Origin: Pseudalkalibacillus decolorationis | GTDB lineage: Bacteria > Bacillota > Bacilli > Bacillales > Fictibacillaceae | Length of the DNA stretch: 64,000 bases | Assembly: GCF_024609785.1 (NCBI RefSeq) | Contig: NZ_JANHJQ010000016.1 | Coordinates: 58,966-122,965 of the forward strand | Direction of reading: 5' to 3' | In this document: positions 37,253-46,257 of the stretch, piece by piece | Layout of the letters: each line of letters opens with the position of its first letter | Numbering within the stretch: position 1 is the first letter of the stretch | Program-made: the position numbers and the translations under genes | The notes under the pieces: model-generated | Database searches by the model: none | Told to the model about the DNA's origin: nothing | The model's input: only the letters and a program-made list of their open reading frames with translations

Positions 37253-37855
37253 ATGAAGCGTGCGACATTATTTTTAATTATGCTGATGCTCGTCCTTGCT
37301 CTTGCTGCATGTGCTGGTACTGATGACAACAAAGAAAATCAAAATGAAAAGTCAAAAAAAGGGACAGGTATGGAAAAAGACAACGGAGAAAAGGAAAATA
37401 ATAAAGATACAGTAAATGTTAATTTGAAAAATGGGGACGGAGATAAGGTAGGTTCTGCAAAATTAAAACAGGAATCTAATGGTGTGAGGATTCAACTTAA
37501 GGTTTCTAAGTTGTCTAAAGGGACACATGGGTTCCATATCCATGAAAAAGGGCAATGTAAAGCACCGGACTTTAAGTCAGCGGGCGGGCATTTCAATCCG
37601 ACAGACGCGAGTCACGGTTTTGATCATCCAAAAGGAGAACATGCTGGTGACCTCCCTAATATTGAAGTAGGAAAAGACGGAACCGTTGAAGAAGAATTTC
37701 TAGCGAAGAATGTGACATTAAAGAAAGGTAAAGAAAATTTATTATTCGATAAAGACGGAAGTGCACTTGTTATCCATGCTGAAGCGGATGATGGTAAATC
37801 CCAACCTTCAGGTGATGCGGGAGATCGTGTGGCGTGCGGTGTAATAAGTGAATAA
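37253..37855 (+). CDS. sodC: Cu/Zn superoxide dismutase-like lipoprotein
   Basis: 200 residues. A lipoprotein signal peptide (MKRATLFLIMLMLVLALAAC, lipobox LAAC) is followed by a Lys/Glu/Asn-rich linker and a SodC domain. Copper/zinc ligands are present in HGFHIHEKGQC, GGHFNPTDASHGFDHPKGEHAGD and VIHAEADD, and the second Cys in GDRVACGVI. It would dismutate extracellular superoxide on the outer membrane face; the B. subtilis YojM relative is known to lack full activity, but here the His set looks complete. ATG 37253 (GAAAGGGG upstream) is preferred over ATG 37232. Confidence 0.9.
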   Translation: MKRATLFLIMLMLVLALAACAGTDDNKENQNEKSKKGTGMEKDNGEKENNKDTVNVNLKNGDGDKVGSAKLKQESNGVRIQLKVSKLSKGTHGFHIHEKGQCKAPDFKSAGGHFNPTDASHGFDHPKGEHAGDLPNIEVGKDGTVEEEFLAKNVTLKKGKENLLFDKDGSALVIHAEADDGKSQPSGDAGDRVACGVISE

Positions 37856-37861
37856 TCAGAC

Positions 37862-37896
37862 GCCGGGATGGGAGGGCACTCCTCCCGGCTGTTTTG
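37862..37896 (+). terminator. Rho-independent terminator of sodC
   Basis: GCCGGGA/TCCCGGC with inner GGAG/CTCC pairing, followed by TGTTTTG. GC-rich and close behind the stop. Confidence 0.85.
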
Positions 37897-38287
37897 TATC
37901 AACTATTATGATATTCCTGAAGACGTAGCTACTGGAAGCTCTAATGTTGCATAGCTTTTATTAGGATAAATATCATCATTTTGAAAATGGTAAATCCGTT
38001 AAGTTACTCGCTCCATTATTTTTGTCGGATTTATTGTACTCTCATGCTAAGATCGGATCAGTGAACTCTTGGCAGCATGTTTTATGAAATTTGTTTGTGA
38101 TCAAATCAGTGACCTTGATTGGTCGATCGCTCTCCAACAACTAATCGAGCTTCTTCAAGATACCCTTAAGAAGACGAACAAAAAGACGAAGAAACTGATT
38201 AAAAATCGAGTACAACAATGGATTGTAGGTTTACCTAACTACATCAAGGGATACCTGCCTATTTCAGTCTGCGAAAGTTGAGTCGAT
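37897..38287. other. Region with a doubtful 70-codon frame
   Basis: A plus-strand frame at 38069-38281 reads LDWSIALQQLIELLQDTLKKTNKKTKKLIKNRVQQWIVGLPNYIKGYLP. The Lys-rich composition and protein-like sequence further upstream in other frames (from about 37985) suggest a broken gene, possibly a transposase end. I cannot assign a family, and no ribosome binding site precedes it. Confidence 0.3.
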
Positions 38288-38379
38288 AAAGAAAACTTGG
38301 CTAGCGCCAAGCCTTAGCGCAGGTGATCGCCTTAGTTGCGCTTATACTATAGAAAGTATTTTTATACTTTCTTAACGTG
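38288..38379 (+). repeat. R1 palindromic repeat, copy 5
   Basis: A full-length copy in plus orientation, with one change in the central palindrome (GGTGATCGCC instead of GGCGATCGCC). The complete third hairpin is present, unlike in copy 1. Confidence 0.9.
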
Positions 38380-38500
38380 TTATCAAAAAGTCATTTGAGC
38401 TCTTTAGGTGACTTTCATATTAAAGATAGCTGGTGATTTTCTATCTAATTCCGTACAATCCATGATAAAATAGGAAAAAAGAAGCCGGAGGAAAAACCAA

Positions 38501-38788
38501 ATGGAAGAAACATTGATACAAATTCTCAATGAAATTAAAAAAGTGAATAACCGTTTAGTTAACTTAGAAACAGGACAAGAACGTATAGAAACAAAAGTAG
38601 ACCATCTCTCATCGGAAATGCGTAGTCATTTCAATCACATTGAAGGAAAGTTAGACCAACACCAAGCTGTGTTCAAGGTTGTTTCAGATGAAATGAAAAG
38701 TGTTAATTTTGATGTTGATTATTTGAGTTCTAAAACCGGAAAGCACGATACAGAAATCAACAATATAAAGAAAAAACTTCAATCTTAA
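38501..38788 (+). CDS. Small coiled-coil protein of unknown function
   Basis: 95 residues, no signal peptide or membrane segment. Most of the chain is a heptad-patterned coiled coil: MEETLIQILNEIKKVNNRLVNLETGQERIETKVDHLSSEM, with a second segment VSDEMKSVNFDVDYLSSKTGKHDTEINNIKKKL. The ATG is preceded by AGCCGGAGGAAA, so it is probably expressed. Similar short proteins are frequent in Bacillus genomes and their role is unknown. It stands alone between an R1 repeat and the catabolic island. Confidence 0.65.
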   Translation: MEETLIQILNEIKKVNNRLVNLETGQERIETKVDHLSSEMRSHFNHIEGKLDQHQAVFKVVSDEMKSVNFDVDYLSSKTGKHDTEINNIKKKLQS

Positions 38789-39117
38789 TAGACTACTTAA
38801 CTCCTTTTCACGGTCTACCATCATATCAATCCATTGTTCCCCGTCCTCAATCAATCCATATTAATTGTTTCTCTTCTCGCCGCCCTAGGACTTTTAATTT
38901 CAGTAACCCCCCTATAACCATTTCCATGATCCTCCAAATCGATTCAAAAGTGAACTCAAACCGCTAATTGACACCTAAACTATAGCATCCTCTATTTCAA
39001 TTCTTCCCATTAGATCTTTCTTCTAGCAGTAACTTTGTAATTCGGCCTGATAAATCGTTTTGATATTCCAGTTGCATTCTCATTAGCATCCATTAATTCT
39101 TGACATTCCCTTCTTGT
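38789..39117. other. Non-coding DNA before the sigma-54 promoter
   Basis: About 330 bp of CT-rich sequence. No gene, repeat or terminator could be recognised. It would contain any activator-binding site for the promoter at 39118. Confidence 0.3.
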
Positions 39118-39133
39118 TGGCATGAAAATTGCA
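39118..39133 (+). promoter_or_regulatory. Sigma-54 (-24/-12) promoter, ketopantoate reductase-like gene
   Basis: TGGCATGAAAATTGCA matches TGGCAC-N5-TTGCA except for T in place of C at the last position of the -24 element. The invariant GG and GC are ten bases apart. It is 35 bp before the ATG at 39168. Confidence 0.7.
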
Positions 39134-39167
39134 ATTAATTGAAGTGAGAATGAAGGGGGTAATAGTG

Positions 39168-40085
39168 ATGAAGATTGGTGTTGCCGGTGCTGGTGCTGTT
39201 GGTGGTTATTTTGGCGGGATGCTTGCGAATGCAGGACATGAAGTCATTTTCTTGGCTAGAGGACAGCATTTACAATCAATGAAAGAAAATGGAATGCGTA
39301 TTGAGACTTCTGAGGGGAACTTCAATGTGAAAGGGACCTTTTCAGACGATGTTCGAGATTTTCGAAAAGTGGATCTCGTTTTATTTTGTGTTAAATCAAC
39401 GGGTACATCAAGTGTAGCAAAACAATTGAAGTTTGTTCTATCTGAAACGGCTAACCTACTTGTTATGCAAAACGGGGTCGATAATGAAGAAACATTAAGT
39501 GATATTTTTGGAAGAGAGCGTGTACTGTCTACTGCAACTTATGTCTCCGCGAGTGTAAAAGAACCTGGAGTAATCAGTCAGTTTGGTTCACCGAGACTTC
39601 CGATTGGTTCCCTAACTCATGCTTCTGAAGAAGCGGCTAAAGAAGTAGTCGATGCATTCAATCACGCCGGAGTAAAGTCATGGTTTTCTAGTGATATTAT
39701 GACTGCGAAATGGAAGAAACTATTATGGAATATTACCTTTAATCCTCTCTCAGCAGTTGTGAATGCGGATGTAGGACAGATTTTAGATGACCCGTTGTTA
39801 CGGCAGACCGCAGAGACTGCCCTAAGAGAAACGTGTTTGGTTGCTGAAGCTAAAGATATCAATGTGGACTCTGAAGTAATTGAACAAATACTCGAAAGTG
39901 CTGAAAAAAGAGCGCGAAATCATAAAACATCAATGCTACAGGACCGGTTACAGGGGAAAAGGATGGAAGTCGAATCTATATGTGGCTATTTGGTTCGAGA
40001 AGGGGACAAGCTCGGGGTTGAGACACCTGTTTTGCAATCAATTTATTCGATTCTCTCTTTCATGGACCGACAAGAAAATACATAG
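39168..40085 (+). CDS. 2-dehydropantoate 2-reductase family (ApbA/PanE-like)
   Basis: 305 residues. NADPH-binding Rossmann motif GAGAVGGYFGG at the N-terminus, VLFCVKS and MQNGVDNEE in the first domain, and the catalytic Lys segment AKWKKLLWNITFNPLSAV in the helical second domain. The family reduces ketopantoate to pantoate for CoA synthesis, but many homologues reduce other 2-keto acids. Expression from a sigma-54 promoter beside acyl-CoA genes favours a catabolic or CoA-supply role. ATG 39168 has AAGGGGGT upstream. Confidence 0.85.
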   Translation: MKIGVAGAGAVGGYFGGMLANAGHEVIFLARGQHLQSMKENGMRIETSEGNFNVKGTFSDDVRDFRKVDLVLFCVKSTGTSSVAKQLKFVLSETANLLVMQNGVDNEETLSDIFGRERVLSTATYVSASVKEPGVISQFGSPRLPIGSLTHASEEAAKEVVDAFNHAGVKSWFSSDIMTAKWKKLLWNITFNPLSAVVNADVGQILDDPLLRQTAETALRETCLVAEAKDINVDSEVIEQILESAEKRARNHKTSMLQDRLQGKRMEVESICGYLVREGDKLGVETPVLQSIYSILSFMDRQENT

Positions 40086-40164
40086 AATCTAAGAAAATTC
40101 ATTTTTGAATCACGCTGATCATGGTTTTGATTACTCAGGCCACATGGAACCGGTTAATACAAAA

Positions 40165-40192
40165 ATGAATCAAGGATACAAAGATGAATCAA
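40165..40192 (+). promoter_or_regulatory. Candidate upstream activator sites
   Basis: ATGAATCAA occurs at 40165-40173 and again at 40184-40192, 19 bp apart, about 110-135 bp before the sigma-54 promoter. A third TGAATCA lies at 40106-40112. The distance is typical for enhancer-like sites of sigma-54 activators. Confidence 0.35.
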
Positions 40193-40299
40193 TTATAGCA
40201 TGTGAAAGCCATCATTAACGAGCTTACTAGACTCCCCTAATAAAAAAATATTGCTGTTTGGTCAGCTGCTATCCCTTATTTTCTAACTATTTAAAATTT

Positions 40300-40315
40300 T
40301 GGCACAGTACTTGCA
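40300..40315 (+). promoter_or_regulatory. Sigma-54 (-24/-12) promoter of the acyl-CoA operon
   Basis: TGGCACAGTACTTGCA is an exact match to TGGCAC-N5-TTGCA, with a preceding T and a following T run as often seen. It is 38 bp before the ATG of the first acyl-CoA dehydrogenase gene. Confidence 0.85.
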
Positions 40316-40352
40316 TTTATTAATCGTGACACCAAAAAGGGGGAATTACAGA

Positions 40353-41498
40353 ATGCCTGCTACTATGGTAAATGAATTAGATCAAATGAAAACGATGATT
40401 CGAAATTTCGTAGAAAACGAAATTGATCCATGTGCACAACAAATTGAAGATGAGGACACGATTCCGCAACATTTAGTTAAAAAAGCGAAGGAACTAGGAT
40501 TATTCGGTATGAGTATCCCAGAAGAATACGGTGGAATTGGACTGAATGCGGTTGGTAAGGCAATCGTTCTCGAGCAGTTAGGGAGAACGCACAATGGTTA
40601 TGTTTCTTTAATCAGCGCTCATACAGGTATCGGTAGTACTGGGCTTGTAAAGCTAGCTTCTGAAACGTTAAAGCAAAAGTACTTACCTGACATGGCAGCC
40701 GGAAATAAAATTGCTGCATTTGCATTATCTGAGCCGGGAGCTGGATCGGATGCGACTAACCTTTCAACTAAAGCTGTCAAACAGGGAGATAAGTGGATCC
40801 TGAATGGCATGAAGCACTTTATTACGAATGGGCCTGTTGCCGATATCTTTACAGTAATTGCTTCTAATGACAAATCCAAAGGAGCTAAAGGTATAACTGC
40901 ATTTCTAGTTGAAAAGGATTTTCCAGGGCTAATTGTTGGAAAGCGTGACAAGAAAATGGGGCTTAAAGGGTCCTATACATGTCAAATTTTATTTGAAGAT
41001 TGTGAGGTTCCTGAAGAAAACGTAATCGGCGAAGTTGGAATGGGATATGTCTCAGCACTCAAAATCCTTGGGGAAGGAAGAATAGGTCTAGCTGCAAGGG
41101 CGGTTGGCTCTTGTGAAAAGTTGATTGAAATGTCAGCAAGCTATGCGAAAGAAAGAGTTCAGTTTGGTAAGCCTATTGCGTCAAATCAAGCGATTCAATG
41201 GATGCTTGCTGATATGGCAACTGAAACGGAAGCTGCAAGAACGCTGATGATGAAAGCTGCTGAGATGATTGATGAAGGAAAGAAGGTCATTAAAGAAGCC
41301 TCAATGGCTAAACTCTTCGCTTCAGAGGTATTTAATCGTGTGGCCGACAAGGCTGTCCAAATCCATGGTGGAATGGGATATGTTTCTGATTATCCTGTTG
41401 AACGTTTTTACCGTGATGCACGAATCACAAAGATCTATGAAGGTACAAGTGAAATCCAACGAATGATCATATCTCGCCACATACTAGCTGAAAATTAA
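40353..41498 (+). CDS. Acyl-CoA dehydrogenase (first)
   Basis: 381 residues, soluble FAD enzyme that introduces the alpha-beta double bond of an acyl-CoA and passes electrons to ETF. FALSEPGAGSDATNL binds flavin/substrate, and the catalytic base is E363 in KIYEGTSEIQ, with QIHGGMGYVSDYPVER before it. ATG 40353 with AAAAAGGGGG is the start; the longer frame from 40299 would begin inside the promoter. It is the first gene of the sigma-54 unit and a close relative of the dehydrogenase at 49368. Short- or branched-chain substrates are likely but unproven. Confidence 0.93.
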   Translation: MPATMVNELDQMKTMIRNFVENEIDPCAQQIEDEDTIPQHLVKKAKELGLFGMSIPEEYGGIGLNAVGKAIVLEQLGRTHNGYVSLISAHTGIGSTGLVKLASETLKQKYLPDMAAGNKIAAFALSEPGAGSDATNLSTKAVKQGDKWILNGMKHFITNGPVADIFTVIASNDKSKGAKGITAFLVEKDFPGLIVGKRDKKMGLKGSYTCQILFEDCEVPEENVIGEVGMGYVSALKILGEGRIGLAARAVGSCEKLIEMSASYAKERVQFGKPIASNQAIQWMLADMATETEAARTLMMKAAEMIDEGKKVIKEASMAKLFASEVFNRVADKAVQIHGGMGYVSDYPVERFYRDARITKIYEGTSEIQRMIISRHILAEN

Positions 41499-41613
41499 TC
41501 AGTCCATTGTTGGTTACTTACTCTTTGCTTTTGTACATGTATGAAACAATTGTTATTCAATCCGTTCGTGAAGATGAAAGCGTTAACAAATAGTATGGAA
41601 AGGGGTTGATAGG

Positions 41614-43581
41614 ATGAAACAAGGACAAAGTGAAGATGCAGCAAAGAAAATTGATACAACGATTAAGGAAAAACCAGCGTTTATTGAAGAACTATGGGGA
41701 TCGAGAAAAGAGAAGTGGAATTTTGCTAGACTACTTGTTTTGATTACGTCTATCTTGGCGATCGGTTTATCCATTTTTCACATTTACACGGCTGGCTTTG
41801 GAACACTATCTTCATGGCAACAAAGAAGTATTCACGTCGTCTGGGCGTTGCTCCTAATCTTTCTGCTATTTCCTTTTAAGAAAGGAAGTAAGTTTGGTTG
41901 GGTTGACGTGCTGTTTGTTCTGATCACAGTAGTGGAGACATGGTTTATTATATTCCAAGGTCAAGAGATTCTGAGCAGACAAGGGAATCCGAATACAACG
42001 GATCTCGTTATAGGGACCATTTTCATCGCGTTAGTACTGGAAGCGACGAGAAGAACGAATGGCTTTCTGATGTCATGTATCGGCTTGTTCTTCATCGCCT
42101 ACATATTTCTCGGTCCTTATTTCCCAGGTGCACTCGCTCATCCAGGAGCGCGATATGGGAAAATGATTGATCAAATGTTTAATGGCACCCTTGGTATTTT
42201 CAGTGCTCCAATCTATATCAGTTCGACTGTTTTGATTCTCTTCGTCATATTTGGGTCCTTTCTAATGAGGTCTGGAGGGGGGCAGTTTTTCACAAGTTTT
42301 GCGTTTGGAGCATTAGGACATCGAAAAGGCGGCCCTGCTTTATCAGCGGTTGGTGCGAGTGCATTGGTCGCGACGATTACAGGGAATGGGGCCGCGAACG
42401 CAGCGATAACCGGATCCTTTACGATACCACTTATGAAGAAGCTGGGTTACAGTAAACGATTTTCTGCCGCTGTAGAAGCAGTCGCATCTCAAGGTGGACA
42501 AATTATGCCGCCAATTATGGGAGCTTCGGTGTTTATTATGGCCGAAACTACCGGGATTCCTTACATCACCCTTGCATTGTATGCGTTAATACCAGCTGTC
42601 ATTTATTTTCTGATTGCTGGGTTCATTGTATATTTTCATGCAAGGAAGCTCAGGTTTGAAGGGATTCCTAAAGAACAATTACCCGATCCGAAAAAAATCC
42701 TTCTAAGTCAGGGATACATGTTCTTACCTATCATCTTGATTATTTACATGATGATCGAAGGCTCTAGCCCGATGAAGGCTGGTTTCTACGGCATTATTAC
42801 AACGATCATCCTAAGCTGGATACGACAAATGACAAGGATGAATGCACTCGATATCCTAGCGTCTCTAGAAAATGGTGCAAAAGGGGCATTAGCTGTAGTT
42901 TCGGCCTGTGCAACAGCAGGAATTATCGTAGGGGCTGTGTCACTGACAGGTTTAGGACTTACATTCTCACGATTTATGATCGATGTTGCGGGCGGTAATT
43001 TGTTGCTATTGCTTGTTATGCTTGCGATTGCCTCTATTATTCTTGGGATGGGAATGCCTACTGTTTCGGCATATGTGATTCTAGCAGTATTGGGTGTTCC
43101 GGCATTAGTAGAAATGGATGTAAATATAGTGGCAGCCCATATGTTTGTCTTCTATTTTGGGGTTATGTCAGGCTTGACACCTCCAGTGGCCATTACGGCC
43201 TATACAACGGCAGGTATTGCTGGGTCCAATCCGACCTCAACTGCTTTTTACGCGGTGAGGATCGCACTTGGAGGATTCTTCATTCCATTTGTGTTTGTCT
43301 ATAATCCCGAACTTCTCCTTCAAGGAGGCGACATAGGCTCGATTATCCTTGCATTAGTTACTGCGGTCATCAGTTGTGTGCTTTTTGCGGGTTCAGTGGA
43401 AGGGTATTGGTTTGGAGATTTAACAGGTGTCATACGAATCATATTGTTTGCTAGTGCTGTTCTACTTATTATTCCTGGACTCATAGGTGATTTGATTGGG
43501 GTAGCACTCTTTATCCTCGCCTACTTCTGGCAACGTTCTCAACACATTAATAAAAACACGCCACAGCAAATTGGCGGGTAA
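41614..43581 (+). CDS. TRAP transporter fused permease (DctQM type)
   Basis: 655 residues and about 17-19 hydrophobic segments. The N-terminal ~180 residues correspond to the small DctQ-like subunit, the rest to the large DctM subunit, with conserved GGQIMPPIMGASVFIMAE and SGLTPPVAITAYTTAGIAGS stretches. Fused permeases of this kind work with TAXI-type binding proteins, which is what the next gene encodes. It is a Na+-coupled importer of organic acids. ATG 41614 with AAAGGGGTTGATAGG. Confidence 0.92.
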   Translation: MKQGQSEDAAKKIDTTIKEKPAFIEELWGSRKEKWNFARLLVLITSILAIGLSIFHIYTAGFGTLSSWQQRSIHVVWALLLIFLLFPFKKGSKFGWVDVLFVLITVVETWFIIFQGQEILSRQGNPNTTDLVIGTIFIALVLEATRRTNGFLMSCIGLFFIAYIFLGPYFPGALAHPGARYGKMIDQMFNGTLGIFSAPIYISSTVLILFVIFGSFLMRSGGGQFFTSFAFGALGHRKGGPALSAVGASALVATITGNGAANAAITGSFTIPLMKKLGYSKRFSAAVEAVASQGGQIMPPIMGASVFIMAETTGIPYITLALYALIPAVIYFLIAGFIVYFHARKLRFEGIPKEQLPDPKKILLSQGYMFLPIILIIYMMIEGSSPMKAGFYGIITTIILSWIRQMTRMNALDILASLENGAKGALAVVSACATAGIIVGAVSLTGLGLTFSRFMIDVAGGNLLLLLVMLAIASIILGMGMPTVSAYVILAVLGVPALVEMDVNIVAAHMFVFYFGVMSGLTPPVAITAYTTAGIAGSNPTSTAFYAVRIALGGFFIPFVFVYNPELLLQGGDIGSIILALVTAVISCVLFAGSVEGYWFGDLTGVIRIILFASAVLLIIPGLIGDLIGVALFILAYFWQRSQHINKNTPQQIGG

Positions 43582-43592
43582 AAAGGAGGATC

Positions 43593-44603
43593 ATGATGAG
43601 AAAAGTAATAACGGTTTGTTTGATATCAATGCTATTAATGATTATGACTGCTTGTGGAAGTGAGAGCGCTTCTGGTGATGGAGAAGGCGGACTAGAGGCG
43701 CCTGATAAATTTTTGAAGGTGGGGTCTGGTCCGATGGGCTCTGGATGGTACCCGATTACAACAATCCTTTCAGAGCTTTACATGGATAAGTTCTCTGGCT
43801 TGAATGTATCGCAAATCGAAGGTGGTTCCACTGCAAACTTGAAAGCACTCCAAATAGGAGACATCAAATATGGCATCCATTATACGTCTGACTATGCTGA
43901 TGCACTTAAAGGGTCTGGAAGCTTTGATAAGGAACTGGATCAAGTAGCTGGCCTGGGATCACTATATCCGGTATATCAGACGATTGCTACATTAGCGGAA
44001 AACGAGGAAATTAACAAAGTGGAAGACATCGTAGACAAGCATATTTTCCTAGGTCCTAAAGGTGGAGGAGGACCGGTCGCTTTTTGGAATATGATGGAGG
44101 AGTACGGAATCGATGAGAAAACGATCGAAGATGCAGGTGGAAAGATTTCTTACGGCAACTATAATGATGGGGCTTCTATGTTAAAAGACGGCATAGTTGA
44201 CATTTTCGTCGGTGGTGGAGCTCCACAAGTGACCGCTTTGCAGGAGATTGAAGTGACACAACCTGTCAAAGTGATTCCGATCGATGAAGATAAACTGAAA
44301 AGCATCAGGGAGAAAGGAATTGGAATTTCTTCCGACCAACTTCCTGCAGGAACGTACAAAGGACTTGATGAAGACATTCCAACTTACACGCTTGTTGCCA
44401 TGTTCAGTGTGAGAAAGGATCTCGAAAAAGAGTATGTATATAACCTTACAAAAGTATTTTGGGAGAATCAAAAACCATTTGAAGACCAGCTTCCACAAAG
44501 GGCTAAATATTTTACGCTAGAAACTGCTCTGGATGGAATCGACCCTGAAACGCTACATCCTGGGGCTGTGAAATATTATAAGGAAAAAGGCATCATCGAA
44601 TAA
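43593..44603 (+). CDS. TAXI family TRAP transporter solute-binding lipoprotein
   Basis: 336 residues. Lipoprotein signal MMRKVITVCLISMLLMIMTAC, then a TAXI-type binding fold: KVGSGPMGSGWYPITTILSELY near the N-terminus, HIFLGPKGGGG in the middle and VDIFVGGGAPQVTALQE. It is anchored outside the membrane and delivers substrate to the fused permease 11 bp upstream. ATG 43593 or 43596, with AAAGGAGG. Known TAXI substrates include glutamate and other carboxylates; here the neighbouring CoA ligase suggests a carboxylic acid destined for activation. Confidence 0.92.
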   Translation: MMRKVITVCLISMLLMIMTACGSESASGDGEGGLEAPDKFLKVGSGPMGSGWYPITTILSELYMDKFSGLNVSQIEGGSTANLKALQIGDIKYGIHYTSDYADALKGSGSFDKELDQVAGLGSLYPVYQTIATLAENEEINKVEDIVDKHIFLGPKGGGGPVAFWNMMEEYGIDEKTIEDAGGKISYGNYNDGASMLKDGIVDIFVGGGAPQVTALQEIEVTQPVKVIPIDEDKLKSIREKGIGISSDQLPAGTYKGLDEDIPTYTLVAMFSVRKDLEKEYVYNLTKVFWENQKPFEDQLPQRAKYFTLETALDGIDPETLHPGAVKYYKEKGIIE

Positions 44604-44639
44604 TAAGAGGATCACGATCGAAACTAGAGGGGGATCGAA

Positions 44640-46250
44640 GTGGGAAAACTTGTTGAACGTCCCTGGAACACTGCATATCAAGAAGCTTTCAATGGTCAAT
44701 TTGAAATTCCAGAATGCTCCCTTTACCGTCTTTTAATAGATAGTGCACATCAATATGGAGAACAAACTGCTTTAATCTATCAAGATGAGCGTATTACATT
44801 TAATGAACTAAAGGACCGGGTTGACCGATTAGCGGGAGCATGGAACAAACTGGGTATCAGTAAGGGGGAACGGATAGGTTTGATGGTCACCAATCATCCA
44901 ACGTATGTCTATTCCTATTACGCAAGCCAAAAGCTAGGCGCGACAGTGGTCCAAATGAATCCAATGTATACGCCGAGAGAAATGGAATATATCGCTCATG
45001 AAGTTCAACTAAGCCATATTGTCATAGAAAGCCACAATGCTGAAAAAGTGAAACAAGTTTCAGAAAGTCACTCTTTCAAAAATGTTTTTGTCATAGCTGA
45101 GGACGAAGAAGATAAGCCGTTTGGACATAATTTGATTCATCTCATCAATTCAAATGAACCTCTTGTACATGAGGAAGCCATTTCACCAAAAGACGATGTA
45201 GCCGTTATTCAATTTACAGGTGGAACGACAGGAAAGATGAAGGGGGCCATGCTAACTCATTATAATCTCGTAGCAAATGTTATTCAAAGCTGGATCTTAT
45301 ACGCCCATAAAATGAAGCTTGGAGAGGAAGTGACGCTTACGTGTACACCACTCTATCATGTGTATGCGATGACGAGCGGAATGAATTTAAGCATCTATAT
45401 CGGTGCAAAGAATCTCATTGTACCGAAATTTGAGATTACTAATGTCCTAGAAATAATTAAAGAGCATCGACCTACATTCTTCCCAGGGGTTCCGACCATG
45501 TACAACGCTTTTATAAATCATCCAGATATAGAAGACTATGATTTGAATTGCTTTAAGTTTTGTTCAAGCGGGTCTGCTCCCTTGCCGGTTGAAGTGATCC
45601 ATCGGTTTGAGAGGATGACCGGAGCGATCATTGGTGAAGGTTATGGAATGTCTGAAACTTCTCCATCTACCCATCGCAACCCGATACTCGGTATTCGGAA
45701 AGTCGGAAGTATCGGAATACCGCTACCGGGAACGGATTGTAAAGTGGTTGATGGGGATAGAAACGAGCTTCCACCAGGGAGTGTTGGTGAACTTGCGATA
45801 AAAGGTCCTCAGGTTATGAAGGGATATTGGAGAGATCCAGATGAAACGAAGAAAACGCTACGTAATGGTTGGCTGTTAACAGGAGATCTAGCCTCAATGG
45901 ACGTGGATGGCTACTTTTATATCGTTGGTCGTAAAAAAGAGATGATCATATCAGGAGGTTTCAACGTGTATCCGCAGGAAGTTGAAGGGGTCCTGTATGA
46001 CCATCCAGCTGTGAAAGAAGCCGCGGTGATAGGGATCCCCCATGAATATAGCGGTGAACAAGTAAAGGCGTTCGTTGTTCTGAAAGATTCTACAACCGTT
46101 ACCGAAGAAGAAATAAAGCAGTTTTGTTATGAGCGATTAACGAGATATAAAGTGCCTAAGGAAATCCAAATACGTGAGTCCCTTCCTCGTAATACGGTTG
46201 GGAAACTATTGAAGCGTGTGCTTGTTGAAGAAGAAAAGCAAGCAAAATAG
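44640..46250 (+). CDS. Acyl-CoA synthetase (AMP-dependent ligase)
   Basis: 536 residues. ANL-superfamily enzyme that activates a carboxylate with ATP and CoA. P-loop FTGGTTGKMKGAMLTH, adenine-binding EGYGMSETSPS, the LLTGDLASMDVDGYFYIVGRKKEMIISGGFNVYP hinge, and the C-terminal catalytic Lys in PRNTVGKLLKR. Closest in style to long-chain fatty-acid CoA ligases, but the substrate is not evident; it should act on the acid imported by the TRAP system just upstream. The start is GTG 44640 with AGAGGGGGA. Confidence 0.93.
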   Translation: MGKLVERPWNTAYQEAFNGQFEIPECSLYRLLIDSAHQYGEQTALIYQDERITFNELKDRVDRLAGAWNKLGISKGERIGLMVTNHPTYVYSYYASQKLGATVVQMNPMYTPREMEYIAHEVQLSHIVIESHNAEKVKQVSESHSFKNVFVIAEDEEDKPFGHNLIHLINSNEPLVHEEAISPKDDVAVIQFTGGTTGKMKGAMLTHYNLVANVIQSWILYAHKMKLGEEVTLTCTPLYHVYAMTSGMNLSIYIGAKNLIVPKFEITNVLEIIKEHRPTFFPGVPTMYNAFINHPDIEDYDLNCFKFCSSGSAPLPVEVIHRFERMTGAIIGEGYGMSETSPSTHRNPILGIRKVGSIGIPLPGTDCKVVDGDRNELPPGSVGELAIKGPQVMKGYWRDPDETKKTLRNGWLLTGDLASMDVDGYFYIVGRKKEMIISGGFNVYPQEVEGVLYDHPAVKEAAVIGIPHEYSGEQVKAFVVLKDSTTVTEEEIKQFCYERLTRYKVPKEIQIRESLPRNTVGKLLKRVLVEEEKQAK

Positions 46251-46257
46251 ATTGATA

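Noticed and set aside
38069..38281. Transposase C-terminus
   Set aside because: The Lys-rich segment is suggestive, but no DDE or HUH motif, terminal repeats or family match could be seen, so it is left as an unknown remnant.
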